Assembly (NCBI GenBank): GCA_904501925.1
Contig: CAJGCO010000003.1
Coordinates: forward strand, 1 to 64,000
Source of the DNA: an uncultured Alphaproteobacteria bacterium
Lineage (GTDB): Bacteria; Pseudomonadota; Alphaproteobacteria; RF32; CAG-239
Length of the DNA stretch: 64,000 nt
Reading direction: 5' to 3'
In this document: piece by piece, positions 8,406 through 17,343 of the stretch
Numbering within the stretch: the stretch's first letter is position 1
Layout: the number at the start of each line of letters is the position of its first letter
Program-made: the position numbers and the translations under genes
The notes under the pieces: generated by a model
What the model was told of the DNA's origin: nothing
The model's database searches: none
The model's input: the letters and a program-made list of their open reading frames with translations, nothing else

Positions 8406-10532
8406 ATGTTAAGACAGTATGAATTAGTTGATTTAGTTAAATCTTATGATGCAAACGCAGATGAAGATGCGCTCAATAGAGCTTATGTATTTGCAATGAA
8501 AAAACATGGCGCACAATTACGCACGTCAGGTGACCCATATTATTCTCATCCAATTGAAGTTGCAGGTATATTAACAAAGTTTCGTTTAGATTGCAATTCC
8601 ATTATTGCAGGTCTTTTACATGATACTGTAGAAGATACTGATACCACTTTAGATGAAATTAAAAAACTTTTTGGGGCCCCTGTGGCCTCAATTGTTGATG
8701 GTGTGACAAAGTTAGCGATTATTGAACAAAAGTCAGGTTCTAGTAAACAAGCAGAGAATTTTCGCAAGTTGCTACTTGCGATGTCTGAAGATATTCGAGT
8801 CTTATTGATAAAATTAGCAGATAGACTACACAATATTAGAACACTTCATTATTGCCCAGAAGAAAAACGCAAAAGAATAGCAAAAGAGACATTAGATATA
8901 TATGCTCCTCTTGCAGAAAGAATTGGTATGCAAGAGATAAAAACAGAGTTAGAAGAGATAGCATTTTCAGAATTACATAAAGAAGCTCATGATTCAATTG
9001 TTGCTCGTTTGAACTTTTTACGAGAACAGGGGAGTAATCTTGTTCCTAAAATTATTAAACAACTAGAAAAAGATATGTCAGATAATGGAGTGAAAGCTCA
9101 AATAACAGGGCGTGAAAAATCTCCATATTCAATCTGGCGAAAGATGCAATTAAAAAATGCTTCATTTGAGCAGTTGTCAGATATTATGGCATTTAGAATA
9201 TGTGTAGATGATATTGTATCATGTTATCAAGCGTTAGGTATTATACATAGCAAATATCACATGGTTCCAAGACGATTTAAGGATTATATATCTACACCAA
9301 AGCCTAATGGTTATCAGTCAATTCACACAGGTGTAATTGGGCCGGAAAACACCAGAATTGAAATACAAATTAGAACTCGTGATATGCACGAGATAAACGA
9401 AAAAGGTGTGGCAGCACACTGGGCTTATAAACAAGGTCAAAAAGTAGAAGGAAAAAGTTTTAGATGGATTAGGGAATTGCTAGAAATTTTAGAGCAAGCT
9501 CAAAATCCAGATGAGTTCTTAGAAAATACTAAACTTGAGATGTATAATGATCAAGTATTTTGCTTTACACCTAAAGGGGATTTAATAGGTTTACCATTTG
9601 GTTCAACTCCTGTAGATTTTGCATATGCAGTTCACTCAAGTGTAGGTGATAAATGTGTTGGTGCTAAAATTAATGGCGAAATAAAGCCATTGCGAAGTGT
9701 TTTGCAAAATGGTGATCAGGTTGAAATATTAACATCTAAAGCTCAACATCCATCAACAGAGTGGGAGCGCTTCGTTGTAACTGGTAAAGCAAAGGCTGCT
9801 ATTAGAAGATATGTTAGAGCATGTAAACGTGAGCAGTTTATTGTTTTAGGTAAAGATATTTTAGAAAAATTATTTAAACAAGAAGGGCAAGAGTATGTGG
9901 AAAAGGGTGTGTATGGTGTCTTGCCACAATTCGATTGTGAAAGTTTAGAGGATTTATTTGCTAAAGTTGGTGAAGGTATTGTTAGTGGCTGGGATGTATT
10001 GCGCACAGTATATCCCGGATATAAGCAATCAAAAATTACTCAAGTAGTTAATTCAATAAAATTATCAAAACCTCGTAAGAAAAAGAATGCACCACTAAAG
10101 ATAGAGGGATTAATTAGTGGAATGGCTGTTCATTTTGCAGGTTGTTGTCACCCAATTCCTGGGGATAGAATTGTTGGAATTGTTACAACAGGTAAAGGTG
10201 TGGCGATTCATTCCTTGTCATGTAAAGCTCTTGAGAAGTATGCAGAAGAGCCTGAACGTTGGTTGGATATTTCTTGGGGCGAGGATGCGCAAAGTGAAAG
10301 TCATTCGGCAAGAATTAAAGTTATGATAAGTAATGAGCCAGGAGCTCTTGGAGAGTTATCTAATCTTATTGCTAGGCATGATGCTAATATTGCAAACTTG
10401 AATATTGTGTATAGAACTATTAGTTATTTTGAGATACTAGTTGATATTGATGTGAAAAACACAGATCATTTAAATGATATCATAAGTACATTAAAACGTT
10501 CAAAGGTAATAAGTTTTGTTTCGCGTGTATAG
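8406..10532 (+). CDS. rsh: bifunctional (p)ppGpp synthetase/hydrolase
   Basis: The 708-residue protein has the complete long-RSH layout. The N-terminal hydrolase domain holds His34, His48 (YSHPIEVA) and the HD pair His72-Asp73 in LLHDTVEDT. The synthetase domain follows (about 235-350, RFKDYISTPKPNGYQSIHT), then TGS (about 385-445, VFCFTPKGDLIGLPFGSTPVDFAY), a Cys-containing helical region (AGCCHPIPGD) and a C-terminal ACT domain (about 635-708). Intact catalytic motifs in both domains suggest a true Rel/SpoT bifunctional enzyme for the stringent response. It heads a compact operon with the DUF2062 gene (8 bp gap) and acpS. Confidence 0.95.
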   Translation: MLRQYELVDLVKSYDANADEDALNRAYVFAMKKHGAQLRTSGDPYYSHPIEVAGILTKFRLDCNSIIAGLLHDTVEDTDTTLDEIKKLFGAPVASIVDGVTKLAIIEQKSGSSKQAENFRKLLLAMSEDIRVLLIKLADRLHNIRTLHYCPEEKRKRIAKETLDIYAPLAERIGMQEIKTELEEIAFSELHKEAHDSIVARLNFLREQGSNLVPKIIKQLEKDMSDNGVKAQITGREKSPYSIWRKMQLKNASFEQLSDIMAFRICVDDIVSCYQALGIIHSKYHMVPRRFKDYISTPKPNGYQSIHTGVIGPENTRIEIQIRTRDMHEINEKGVAAHWAYKQGQKVEGKSFRWIRELLEILEQAQNPDEFLENTKLEMYNDQVFCFTPKGDLIGLPFGSTPVDFAYAVHSSVGDKCVGAKINGEIKPLRSVLQNGDQVEILTSKAQHPSTEWERFVVTGKAKAAIRRYVRACKREQFIVLGKDILEKLFKQEGQEYVEKGVYGVLPQFDCESLEDLFAKVGEGIVSGWDVLRTVYPGYKQSKITQVVNSIKLSKPRKKKNAPLKIEGLISGMAVHFAGCCHPIPGDRIVGIVTTGKGVAIHSLSCKALEKYAEEPERWLDISWGEDAQSESHSARIKVMISNEPGALGELSNLIARHDANIANLNIVYRTISYFEILVDIDVKNTDHLNDIISTLKRSKVISFVSRV

Positions 10533-10540
10533 GAGTTTAG

Positions 10541-11059
10541 ATGTTCTCAATCAAAGATTTGGGACTAGAACTTCAGAAAAGTTATCAAAAAATAATAGGA
10601 AAATTATTAGCATTAAAGGGGAAACCTAAAAGTATAGCTAAAGGATTCGCAACAGGTGTGGCAATGTCATTTACTCCATTTGTTGGGTTTCATATATTGT
10701 TGTGTTTGATTATAACAACAATAACCAAGGAGAATAAGATTGCATCGACATTAGGGACAATAGCTGGTAATCCATGGACATTTCCCTTTATTTGGTATTT
10801 AACATTGCATATAGGAAGTATTATAATAGGGGATAATATAGATGCATCATCAATAGATTTTAAATTATTTTTTTCTAAATTATATCATGCTATTATATCG
10901 CTTGACTTTGATCTATTTATAAGGGATATTTTACCTATATTCATTCCGATGTTTGTGGGGGCTATTCCTTGCTACATTGTTGTGTGGATTGTAGTTTATC
11001 ACGCTATATATAAGGTGCTTAGAAGATATAATATAAACAATAAAGAGGAAAGTAAATGA
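10541..11059 (+). CDS. DUF2062 membrane protein
   Basis: The 172-residue protein has the DUF2062 pattern: basic N-terminus, AKGFATGVAMSFTPFVGFH, then GTIAGNPWTFPFIWYLT, with about three hydrophobic segments (around residues 45-65, 75-95 and 125-155). The family is uncharacterised; members are inner-membrane proteins and are sometimes linked to envelope or glycan genes. It begins 8 bp after rsh and its stop overlaps the acpS start (ATGA), so the three genes are translationally coupled. Confidence 0.85.
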   Translation: MFSIKDLGLELQKSYQKIIGKLLALKGKPKSIAKGFATGVAMSFTPFVGFHILLCLIITTITKENKIASTLGTIAGNPWTFPFIWYLTLHIGSIIIGDNIDASSIDFKLFFSKLYHAIISLDFDLFIRDILPIFIPMFVGAIPCYIVVWIVVYHAIYKVLRRYNINNKEESK

Positions 11060-11460
11060 TACAGGGAATTGGTTGTGATATTGCAAAAGTTGATAGATTT
11101 AAAAAAGGTGAAGCTTTTTTAATTAGTTTTGTGAAGAAGAATTTTACTATTCAAGAAATAAATGAGTTAGAAAAAAGAAAAAAAACACAAAATGAAGAAT
11201 TTTTAAGTTTAGCTGTTGCTACAAGATTCTCAGCGAAAGAAGCTGTATCAAAGGCATTAGGGAGTGGTTTTTCTCAAGGTGTTTCTCTTAAAGACATAGA
11301 AATAATACATGATGACTTAGGATGTCCAAAAGTAAATTTATATAATAAAGCCAAAGAAAGAGCTGTAGCTATTACTTCAAATGGTAATTACCAAATACAT
11401 ATTACTATTTCTAACGAAAAAGAATATGTTAGTACATTTGCTATAATTGAAAATATATAA
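11056..11460 (+). CDS. acpS: holo-[acyl-carrier-protein] synthase
   Basis: The 134-residue protein carries the AcpS signatures GIGCDIAKVDRF at the N-terminus, with the metal-binding Asp, and RFSAKEAVSKALG (about residues 56-68), with the catalytic Glu and Lys. It transfers the 4-phosphopantetheine arm from CoA to acyl carrier protein. The start overlaps the end of the DUF2062 gene by 4 bases. A strong hairpin directly after the stop ends the rsh operon. Confidence 0.94.
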   Translation: MIQGIGCDIAKVDRFKKGEAFLISFVKKNFTIQEINELEKRKKTQNEEFLSLAVATRFSAKEAVSKALGSGFSQGVSLKDIEIIHDDLGCPKVNLYNKAKERAVAITSNGNYQIHITISNEKEYVSTFAIIENI

Positions 11461-11462
11461 AA

Positions 11463-11486
11463 AAAATCGGGTCTAAACCCGATTTT
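11463..11486. terminator. bidirectional terminator between acpS and rpmJ
   Basis: AAAATCGGGT and ACCCGATTTT form a perfect 10-bp stem with a 4-base loop (CTAA). The A-run at 11459-11466 gives a long T-tract on the minus strand, serving rpmJ; the plus side has a shorter T-run, serving acpS. Confidence 0.9.
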
Positions 11487-11505
11487 ATAAACGACATAGT
11501 CTAAA

Positions 11506-11631
11506 TTAACCTTGACGGCATTTATATTTAGGCTCTCTTTTGTTAATAACATAAAGACGTCCTTTGCGACGAACGAGCTTACAACCTCTAACACGCGCCT
11601 TCTTAGACTTCAAAGAACTATATAACTTCAT
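11506..11631 (-). CDS. rpmJ: 50S ribosomal protein bL36
   Basis: A 41-residue ORF reads MKLYSSLKSKKARVRGC, then KLVRRKGRLYVINK and ends KYKCRQG. This is the 41-residue form of bL36 usual in Alphaproteobacteria. Unlike typical members of that form it has two cysteines (residues 17 and 38), but not the full four-ligand zinc knuckle of the 37-residue form. The start has AAGGAA about 9 nt upstream. A perfect TTGACA lies upstream (promoter at 11663-11691) and the strong hairpin at 11463-11486 terminates it. Confidence 0.92.
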   Translation of the reverse strand: MKLYSSLKSKKARVRGCKLVRRKGRLYVINKREPKYKCRQG

Positions 11632-11662
11632 TTTCTTATTCCTTACATAAAAGTTTAGGCGA

Positions 11663-11691
11663 AATCTATACTAATTGTTTTAATTTGTCAA
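11663..11691 (-). promoter_or_regulatory. promoter of rpmJ
   Basis: On the minus strand: TTGACA (perfect -35) and TAGATT at 17-base spacing, or TATAGA at 15. The -10 zone TTAGTATAGATT recurs exactly upstream of the TolC-like gene (23291-23302). Confidence 0.55.
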
Positions 11692-11704
11692 ATGATTTTT
11701 TCAC

Positions 11705-11732
11705 TTGAATTAGAATTATTTATAGTTATAAT
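11705..11732 (+). promoter_or_regulatory. sigma70-type promoter of the periplasmic protein and ettA
   Basis: TTGAAT, a 16-base spacer and a perfect TATAAT, 35 bp before the ATG at 11767. Its position argues against any translation start upstream of 11732. Confidence 0.55.
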
Positions 11733-11766
11733 TTCAAAGTCCGTTAATTATCAAACTAAAAACGCT

Positions 11767-12303
11767 ATGAAAACGATTAGATTACTATTTTTAATTTTGT
11801 TGATATCTGTAAAACCATTGTTTGCAGATAGTGATTATATTGAAAGTGTGCAAACATTAGGATATGTTTCAGGTGAAGGGTTAGCTTGTGGAGCAAAACA
11901 ATATAAATCATATGAGACTATTGCTAGGGCATATCTAGTAAGTAGTGCTAAGTCTGATAAAGAGCAAGCGCAGGGAATGTTGAAATATAATCAAGCCAAA
12001 GCTACTGCGTATATGAATAAGCGAGAAAGTGGGTTATATGATTGCGCTACTGTTAGAGAGCGTTTTGGAAAACAAAAAATATTAAAATCTAAATTATATA
12101 AAAATGGTACAATACAGCTACCTGATGGAAAAGTTATAAAACCACGCAATAAATATGATGCAACGCTTTTATATGATAAAAGTGTTGATGAAAAAGCTAA
12201 GTTAGACAAGTTTTATGATGGTATTATAGAAAAAAAGAAAAAACAGGCTGTAAAAGAAGGAATTATGAAAAAAATTCAACAATATGAAAAAAATATATAC
12301 TAA
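11767..12303 (+). CDS. small periplasmic protein of unknown function
   Basis: The 178-residue protein starts at the ATG at 11767, which gives a clean signal peptide (KTIRLLFLILLISVKPLFA, cleavage about residue 20) and lies downstream of the promoter; the reading frame stays open further upstream but that would put the signal peptide inside. The mature part contains GYVSGEGLACGAKQY and a second Cys (Cys41 and Cys93), which could form a disulfide, then a Lys-rich helical C-terminus. It lies 24 bp before ettA and is probably cotranscribed. I recognise no named family, although the GEGLACGA motif looks conserved-domain-like. Confidence 0.75.
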   Translation: MKTIRLLFLILLISVKPLFADSDYIESVQTLGYVSGEGLACGAKQYKSYETIARAYLVSSAKSDKEQAQGMLKYNQAKATAYMNKRESGLYDCATVRERFGKQKILKSKLYKNGTIQLPDGKVIKPRNKYDATLLYDKSVDEKAKLDKFYDGIIEKKKKQAVKEGIMKKIQQYEKNIY

Positions 12304-12327
12304 CATTTATAAGTAAAGGAAATAAAT

Positions 12328-14007
12328 ATGGCAACATACCAATATATCTATGTTATGCAAAATTTAAGTAAAGTTTTTCCCGGAGGAAAAGAACTATTTA
12401 AAAATATTAGCTTATCATTTTTTCCAGGAGCAAAAATTGGTGTACTAGGTGTAAATGGTGCAGGTAAGTCGACGCTTCTTAAAATTATGGCAGGTGTTGA
12501 TAAAGAGTTTAATGGTGAAGCATGGGCTCAAGATGGTGTTAAAATTGGATATTTAGAGCAAGAGCCAAAGCTCGATCCATCTAAAAATGTAATGGAAAAT
12601 GTAATGGATGGTTTAGGCGAAACAGTCAAATTGTTAAAAAGATTTGAAGAAGTTTCAATGAAGTTTGCAGAGCCTATGACAGATGATGAGATGAATGCCC
12701 TAATAGAAGAACAAGCATCTCTTCAAGAGCAAATTGATGCTGTTAATGGATGGGATATTGAGCGTACTGTACAAATAGCAATGGATGCTCTTCGTTGTCC
12801 ACCAGTAGAAGCTGATGTAACAAAACTTTCTGGTGGTGAAAAAAGACGTGTAGCATTATGCCGTTTACTTTTATCTAAACCTGATATGTTGCTTCTAGAT
12901 GAGCCTACAAACCATTTAGATGCCGAGTCTGTTGCATGGTTAGAACATCATTTAAGAGATTATAAAGGTACTGTTGTAATGGTTACACACGATAGATATT
13001 TCTTAGATAATGTTACAGGATGGATTCTTGAATTAGATAGAGGACAAGGTATTCCATATGAAGGTAACTATACATCATGGTTAGAGCAAAAACAAAAACG
13101 TATTGAACAAGAAGCAAGAGAAGAGAATGCTCGTCAAAAAACATTAGCAAATGAGTTAGAATGGATTAGAAAAAATCCTAAAGCTCGCCAAGCAAAATCA
13201 AAAGCTCGTATTAATGCATATGAAGAGTTGTTAAGTGAAAGCACAAAAGAACAAATTACACAAGCTTATATTAATATTCCAATGACAGAGCGTTTGGGGG
13301 ATATGGTTATTGAAGCTAAAAATATTTCAAAAGCGTATGGAGATAAGGTTTTAATTGATGATTTATCATTTAAGATTCCAAAGGGCGCTATTGTTGGAAT
13401 TATTGGCCCAAATGGTGCTGGTAAAACAACATTGTTTAGAATGATAACAGGACAGGAAAGTCCCGATTCTGGAGAGATAATTATCGGTCAAACGGTTGAT
13501 TTAGGATATGTAGACCAAAGCCGTGATGAGTTAAATCCAAATAAAAATATTTGGGAAGAAATTTCTGATGGATTAGATATTATTGAATTAGGCAAGAAAC
13601 AAATGCCATCAAGAGCATATGTGGGCCAGTTTAATTTCAAAGGAACAGATCAACAAAAGAAAATAGGTCAGTTATCCGGTGGTGAACGAAATAGAGTTCA
13701 TCTTGCAAAAATGCTTAAAAAAGGAGCCAATGTAATTTTATTAGATGAACCTACAAATGATCTTGATGTAGATACATTACGTTCTTTAGAAGAGGGGATA
13801 ATGAATTATCCTGGGTGTGTTCTTGTAACATCGCACGATAGATGGTTCTTAGATAGACTTGCAACACATATCTTGGCATATGAAGATGAAGGACATGTGG
13901 AGTGGTTTGAAGGAAATTTTGAAGATTATGAAAAAGATAAAATTCGTCGCTTAGGTGAAGATGCGTGCAACCCTCATCGTATAAGATATAAAAAGTTGGA
14001 ACGTTAA
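12328..14007 (+). CDS. ettA: energy-dependent translational throttle ATPase EttA
   Basis: This 559-residue ABC-F protein has two ATPase domains: Walker A GVNGAGKST with signature LSGGEKRR, and GPNGAGKTT with LSGGERNR. The linker and arm (NPKARQAKSKARINAYEEL) and the MATYQYIYVMQNLSKVFPGGKELF-type opening identify EttA rather than Uup or YheS. It binds the ribosomal E site and gates the first elongation steps according to ATP/ADP ratio. It has an AAAGGAA site, follows the small periplasmic gene and ends at a bidirectional terminator. Confidence 0.95.
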   Translation: MATYQYIYVMQNLSKVFPGGKELFKNISLSFFPGAKIGVLGVNGAGKSTLLKIMAGVDKEFNGEAWAQDGVKIGYLEQEPKLDPSKNVMENVMDGLGETVKLLKRFEEVSMKFAEPMTDDEMNALIEEQASLQEQIDAVNGWDIERTVQIAMDALRCPPVEADVTKLSGGEKRRVALCRLLLSKPDMLLLDEPTNHLDAESVAWLEHHLRDYKGTVVMVTHDRYFLDNVTGWILELDRGQGIPYEGNYTSWLEQKQKRIEQEAREENARQKTLANELEWIRKNPKARQAKSKARINAYEELLSESTKEQITQAYINIPMTERLGDMVIEAKNISKAYGDKVLIDDLSFKIPKGAIVGIIGPNGAGKTTLFRMITGQESPDSGEIIIGQTVDLGYVDQSRDELNPNKNIWEEISDGLDIIELGKKQMPSRAYVGQFNFKGTDQQKKIGQLSGGERNRVHLAKMLKKGANVILLDEPTNDLDVDTLRSLEEGIMNYPGCVLVTSHDRWFLDRLATHILAYEDEGHVEWFEGNFEDYEKDKIRRLGEDACNPHRIRYKKLER

Positions 14008-14009
14008 TA

Positions 14010-14036
14010 AAAAAAGCAGGTTTATCCTGCTTTTTT
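14010..14036. terminator. bidirectional terminator between ettA and the DUF4340 gene
   Basis: AAAAAAGCAGG pairs with CCTGCTTTTTT around a 5-base loop (TTTAT). T-runs in both directions suit the two converging genes. Confidence 0.88.
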
Positions 14037-14042
14037 TATTTT

Positions 14043-14987
14043 TTATATTGAGAAATTAGAAATAACTAATCCAATTTGTTGGTCAATCTTAAAAAACCAT
14101 CCATCATATAAAATACTATTTTCTTTTAACCAAGTAACAACATCTTTTTTAGCAAGTTCTTCTCTATCGGGTCTAATATTTAACCAAAAATCTTTACCAT
14201 CTGAATACATATAAATATTATATATTCCACCATTAAAAAGAGATATTTTAAAATATTTAATTTTTTTATTATTGTTATAATCAAAGTTAATACTATGCTT
14301 TATATTGGTAGCTGTTAAATATTTAAAATGGCTAATGAATGGAGATATAGAAAAAGAAGAAGTTGTATTGTCACTTCTATAAAATTTTTCTCCATCAAAA
14401 TTTCTATAGACTTCGAAATTATCTGTTTCAATAGATTTTATTGTGTTTTCATTTATAACAACAATAGGAGAATGAGCCCATTCCATAGGATTATCAAAAA
14501 AATTAAAGTCTCCACTAACTTGATATTGCATATAATCATTATTGAGTGTCGCATAGTGATTTTTATTATTGTCATTTTTAAAGGCAATTCTAGCACTATC
14601 GATTAATTTTGTATTACTGTCATATGTTTCAATTTTAATAGAGTTATCATCTTTTAATAATTGTTCATCATTGTTAATTTTATCAACTCTATAAACAATA
14701 GTGCTTCTAAGAATATTTATTAATGATTTTATTTTAGGAAGAGATGCAAAGTAATCGTCAATTTCTTTTATATGCCATAAATCATTTCTTTTTTCTAATG
14801 TAACAATTGAAGAATTCGGAAATTGCAAAGATATTTTAGTAATGTTAGGAGAGTTTCTAGTGTTTTCAAAGAAATAACTTCCTTTAGATAAAGAAGCAAA
14901 TAAGATATTATTCTTTTTTATACCTAAAAATAAAAAAGGCATGGTTATTAAAAGAAGAATACAAGCAATTCTTAAGTGTTTATGCAT
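14043..14987 (-). CDS. DUF4340 protein of an ABC export system
   Basis: The 314-residue protein has one N-terminal membrane anchor (about residues 7-24) and a beta-rich exterior domain with the DUF4340 pattern: a repeated theme of a threading strand followed by LEKRNDLWHIKEIDDYFASLPKI. DUF4340 proteins are typically encoded with gliding-type ABC exporters (GldA/GldF/GldG). It overlaps the upstream permease-GldG gene by 8 bp and is the last gene of the three-gene minus-strand operon. The transported substrate is unknown. Confidence 0.75.
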   Translation of the reverse strand: MHKHLRIACILLLITMPFLFLGIKKNNILFASLSKGSYFFENTRNSPNITKISLQFPNSSIVTLEKRNDLWHIKEIDDYFASLPKIKSLINILRSTIVYRVDKINNDEQLLKDDNSIKIETYDSNTKLIDSARIAFKNDNNKNHYATLNNDYMQYQVSGDFNFFDNPMEWAHSPIVVINENTIKSIETDNFEVYRNFDGEKFYRSDNTTSSFSISPFISHFKYLTATNIKHSINFDYNNNKKIKYFKISLFNGGIYNIYMYSDGKDFWLNIRPDREELAKKDVVTWLKENSILYDGWFFKIDQQIGLVISNFSI

Positions 14988-17343
14988 TAGCTTTTAACCT
15001 CCTAATTTTTTTTCTTTTAACAAGAGAATTTATAAATGTAACTATAAAAATTATGAATATAAAAATAAGTGGAGCGATAAATATTAGCATAATGGTAAAT
15101 AGCATAATTACACTATTATATTCATCCATAGTTGCTCTATTTAATTTATTTAATTCATCATTAGTTTCATCAATAATTCTAGAAATATTATTTATATCAC
15201 CAATATTTTTAACTGAAGCAAAACCATTTTTAGTAAGAGCGTTATAAAAGTTATCTTTTTTTTCTAGATTTACTTTTAATATGTTTTCTAGTTCTTGTTT
15301 TTTTGTTTCGTTTATCGCTTTAATGTTTTTTAGTACATAATTACCAATGCTATCATTATTTTCTCCAAATGTTCTATACGTCAACATATTTTCTTTATTA
15401 TTATTTGTTGCAAAATCAAGAAGTCTTAAAATGAATAATATATTATCAGCAGTATAAAGAGTCTCATAAAAGTCACTATTTTCTTTTTCTGTTTCAATAA
15501 ATAAATAATCTTTTACAATATCGCTATCATTTATAAATATAAATTTACCATCTTTTTTAGAGTAAGGTAATATTAATTCATTTTCAAGTGCAAGCTCAAT
15601 ATGATTTGAAGGGAATTTTCCGTATGTGTAAATGGCAAAAGGCTTTCCGGCAAATTCAAGTAAATTTTCGTGTTTGTAATTAATACCTTTAATAGCTTCT
15701 AGTTCGCCAGCTCCATTAGTTAAAACATTTATATCATCAAGATTAAAGATGTTATTATTAATTTTAGCTAATCCAATAGGGAGTTCTTCTCCTTCAATCA
15801 TGTTAAGTAAATAGTTGTTATTTTTTGTAGATATTCCAAAGTTATTAAACAATCCATTCCAAATTTTTCCTTCTTTGCTTGAAAAATAATTGTTTTCTCC
15901 AAATATAATTAAATTTCCACCATTTAATATATATTGCTCAAGTGCAAGCATTATTTGTGTAGAAGGTTCTTCTATATCTGCAATAATTATGGCATCAAAT
16001 ATATCAGGTATATATAATGGCGTATTTTGAAAATATGTTACATCATAAAACTCTTCAATAGTATTTTTAAAAGCTTTTGCATTTTGAAGAAAATAACTAT
16101 TAGCATATATTCCAATCTTTTTCTTGGTATCTCCAAATGTGTTAATAATTCTCATTATATCAGATTCAATGAAATTGCTTTTTCTCCTATTAAATCCATT
16201 TATGCGATAATAATTTCCTTCATTATCTGCAAATTCCATAACCATGTAATATTTGTTTCCTTGTTCATCAATTTCAACACTAGCTCCTTCGCTAATTAGT
16301 TTGCGCTCAAGAGAGCTGAATTGCTCAACTAAAATAATATTTGGTTTGATCGCTCCTTTAGAATTTTTATCTATAAGTTTGAGAATACTTTCAGTGTATT
16401 CTGCAAAAACGCTATATTTTGAATTAGTTTCTTTTCTTTTTACTTGAGCTTCATATAATGTTATATCGATTCGTTTATTTGTTTTATCTAAAATGTTTAA
16501 TGTTTTTTCAGTAAGAGTGTATCTATTATCACTAGTTGCATCAAAAAATTGATCAATATTTAGAGAAAAAGCAATAATGGCAAAAGTGAAAAATAAGCTA
16601 ATAACAAATAAAAAAATGCATAAAGAAATTTTTTCATTTTTCAAAGAATTAACCTTAAATTGTAAAGCAATAAAGTTCATCCATAGTACAATAAAAAATC
16701 CTATTAAAAAATAAACAATGTTACTATAATATAACATACCATTTAGAAAACCTATATAATTATTTTCAAAATTAAGGATGCTTAAATTTATATTACCAAT
16801 ATTTGAAAATTTCCATTGAGATAGTGTAAATAATACAAAAATTGTAATAGCACAGCTTAAAATAAGGTTTTTATTTAAAATAGAGATAGTGTTACCGATT
16901 ATACAAAATAGAGCTCCAACTAATAATAATCCAATATACGCTGAAAGAATGCCTTCATAATCAATTATAGTAAATTTATTAACAAAGAAAAATAAAACAA
17001 ATGAAGTTAAAATTAGTAATATAAAAAAGCAAAAAGATGCCATGAATTTTGATAATATTAAAGACAAATAACTTATTGGTTGTGTTAATAAAATTTCTAT
17101 TGTTCCTGTTTTTATTTCGTCAGCCCAAGAGCGCATAGTGATAGCAGGAATGATAAGAGTTAAAACTAGTGGTTGTACAACAAAATAAGCATTCATTATA
17201 TTGTTTTCTCTTAAATATAATTCACCAATATATATTGTTAAAAAAAGAGATAATATATAATATGCCCCAACTATAATATAGGCATTAAAATTACAAAAAT
17301 TAGCTTTGAAATCTTTTAAAAATTGTACGAAGAACGTTCTCAT
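14980..17343 (-). CDS. ABC-2 permease fused to a GldG-like domain
   Basis: The 787-residue protein joins two normally separate parts. Residues 1-250 hold six hydrophobic helices with the ABC-2 permease motif WADEIKTGTIEILLTQPIS. From about 270 to 700 comes a large exterior domain of the GldG/ABC-auxiliary type (DKTNKRIDITLYEAQ, YANSYFLQNAKAFKNTIEEFYDV, LALEQYILNGGNLIIFGENN), and a final membrane helix lies at about 745-770 before a basic tail. It starts within the stop of the ATPase gene (ATGA overlap). By analogy with GldFG it would export or power an envelope process, but Bacteroidetes-type gliding is not implied. Confidence 0.82.
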   Translation of the reverse strand: MRTFFVQFLKDFKANFCNFNAYIIVGAYYILSLFLTIYIGELYLRENNIMNAYFVVQPLVLTLIIPAITMRSWADEIKTGTIEILLTQPISYLSLILSKFMASFCFFILLILTSFVLFFFVNKFTIIDYEGILSAYIGLLLVGALFCIIGNTISILNKNLILSCAITIFVLFTLSQWKFSNIGNINLSILNFENNYIGFLNGMLYYSNIVYFLIGFFIVLWMNFIALQFKVNSLKNEKISLCIFLFVISLFFTFAIIAFSLNIDQFFDATSDNRYTLTEKTLNILDKTNKRIDITLYEAQVKRKETNSKYSVFAEYTESILKLIDKNSKGAIKPNIILVEQFSSLERKLISEGASVEIDEQGNKYYMVMEFADNEGNYYRINGFNRRKSNFIESDIMRIINTFGDTKKKIGIYANSYFLQNAKAFKNTIEEFYDVTYFQNTPLYIPDIFDAIIIADIEEPSTQIMLALEQYILNGGNLIIFGENNYFSSKEGKIWNGLFNNFGISTKNNNYLLNMIEGEELPIGLAKINNNIFNLDDINVLTNGAGELEAIKGINYKHENLLEFAGKPFAIYTYGKFPSNHIELALENELILPYSKKDGKFIFINDSDIVKDYLFIETEKENSDFYETLYTADNILFILRLLDFATNNNKENMLTYRTFGENNDSIGNYVLKNIKAINETKKQELENILKVNLEKKDNFYNALTKNGFASVKNIGDINNISRIIDETNDELNKLNRATMDEYNSVIMLFTIMLIFIAPLIFIFIIFIVTFINSLVKRKKIRRLKANA

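Noticed and set aside
11692..11766. N-terminal extension of the periplasmic protein at 11767
   Set aside because: The region contains its promoter (TATAAT at 11727-11732) and would displace the signal peptide.
14980..17343. Gliding motility locus
   Set aside because: Shared ABC domains only; none of the specific Gld/Spr motility genes are visible.
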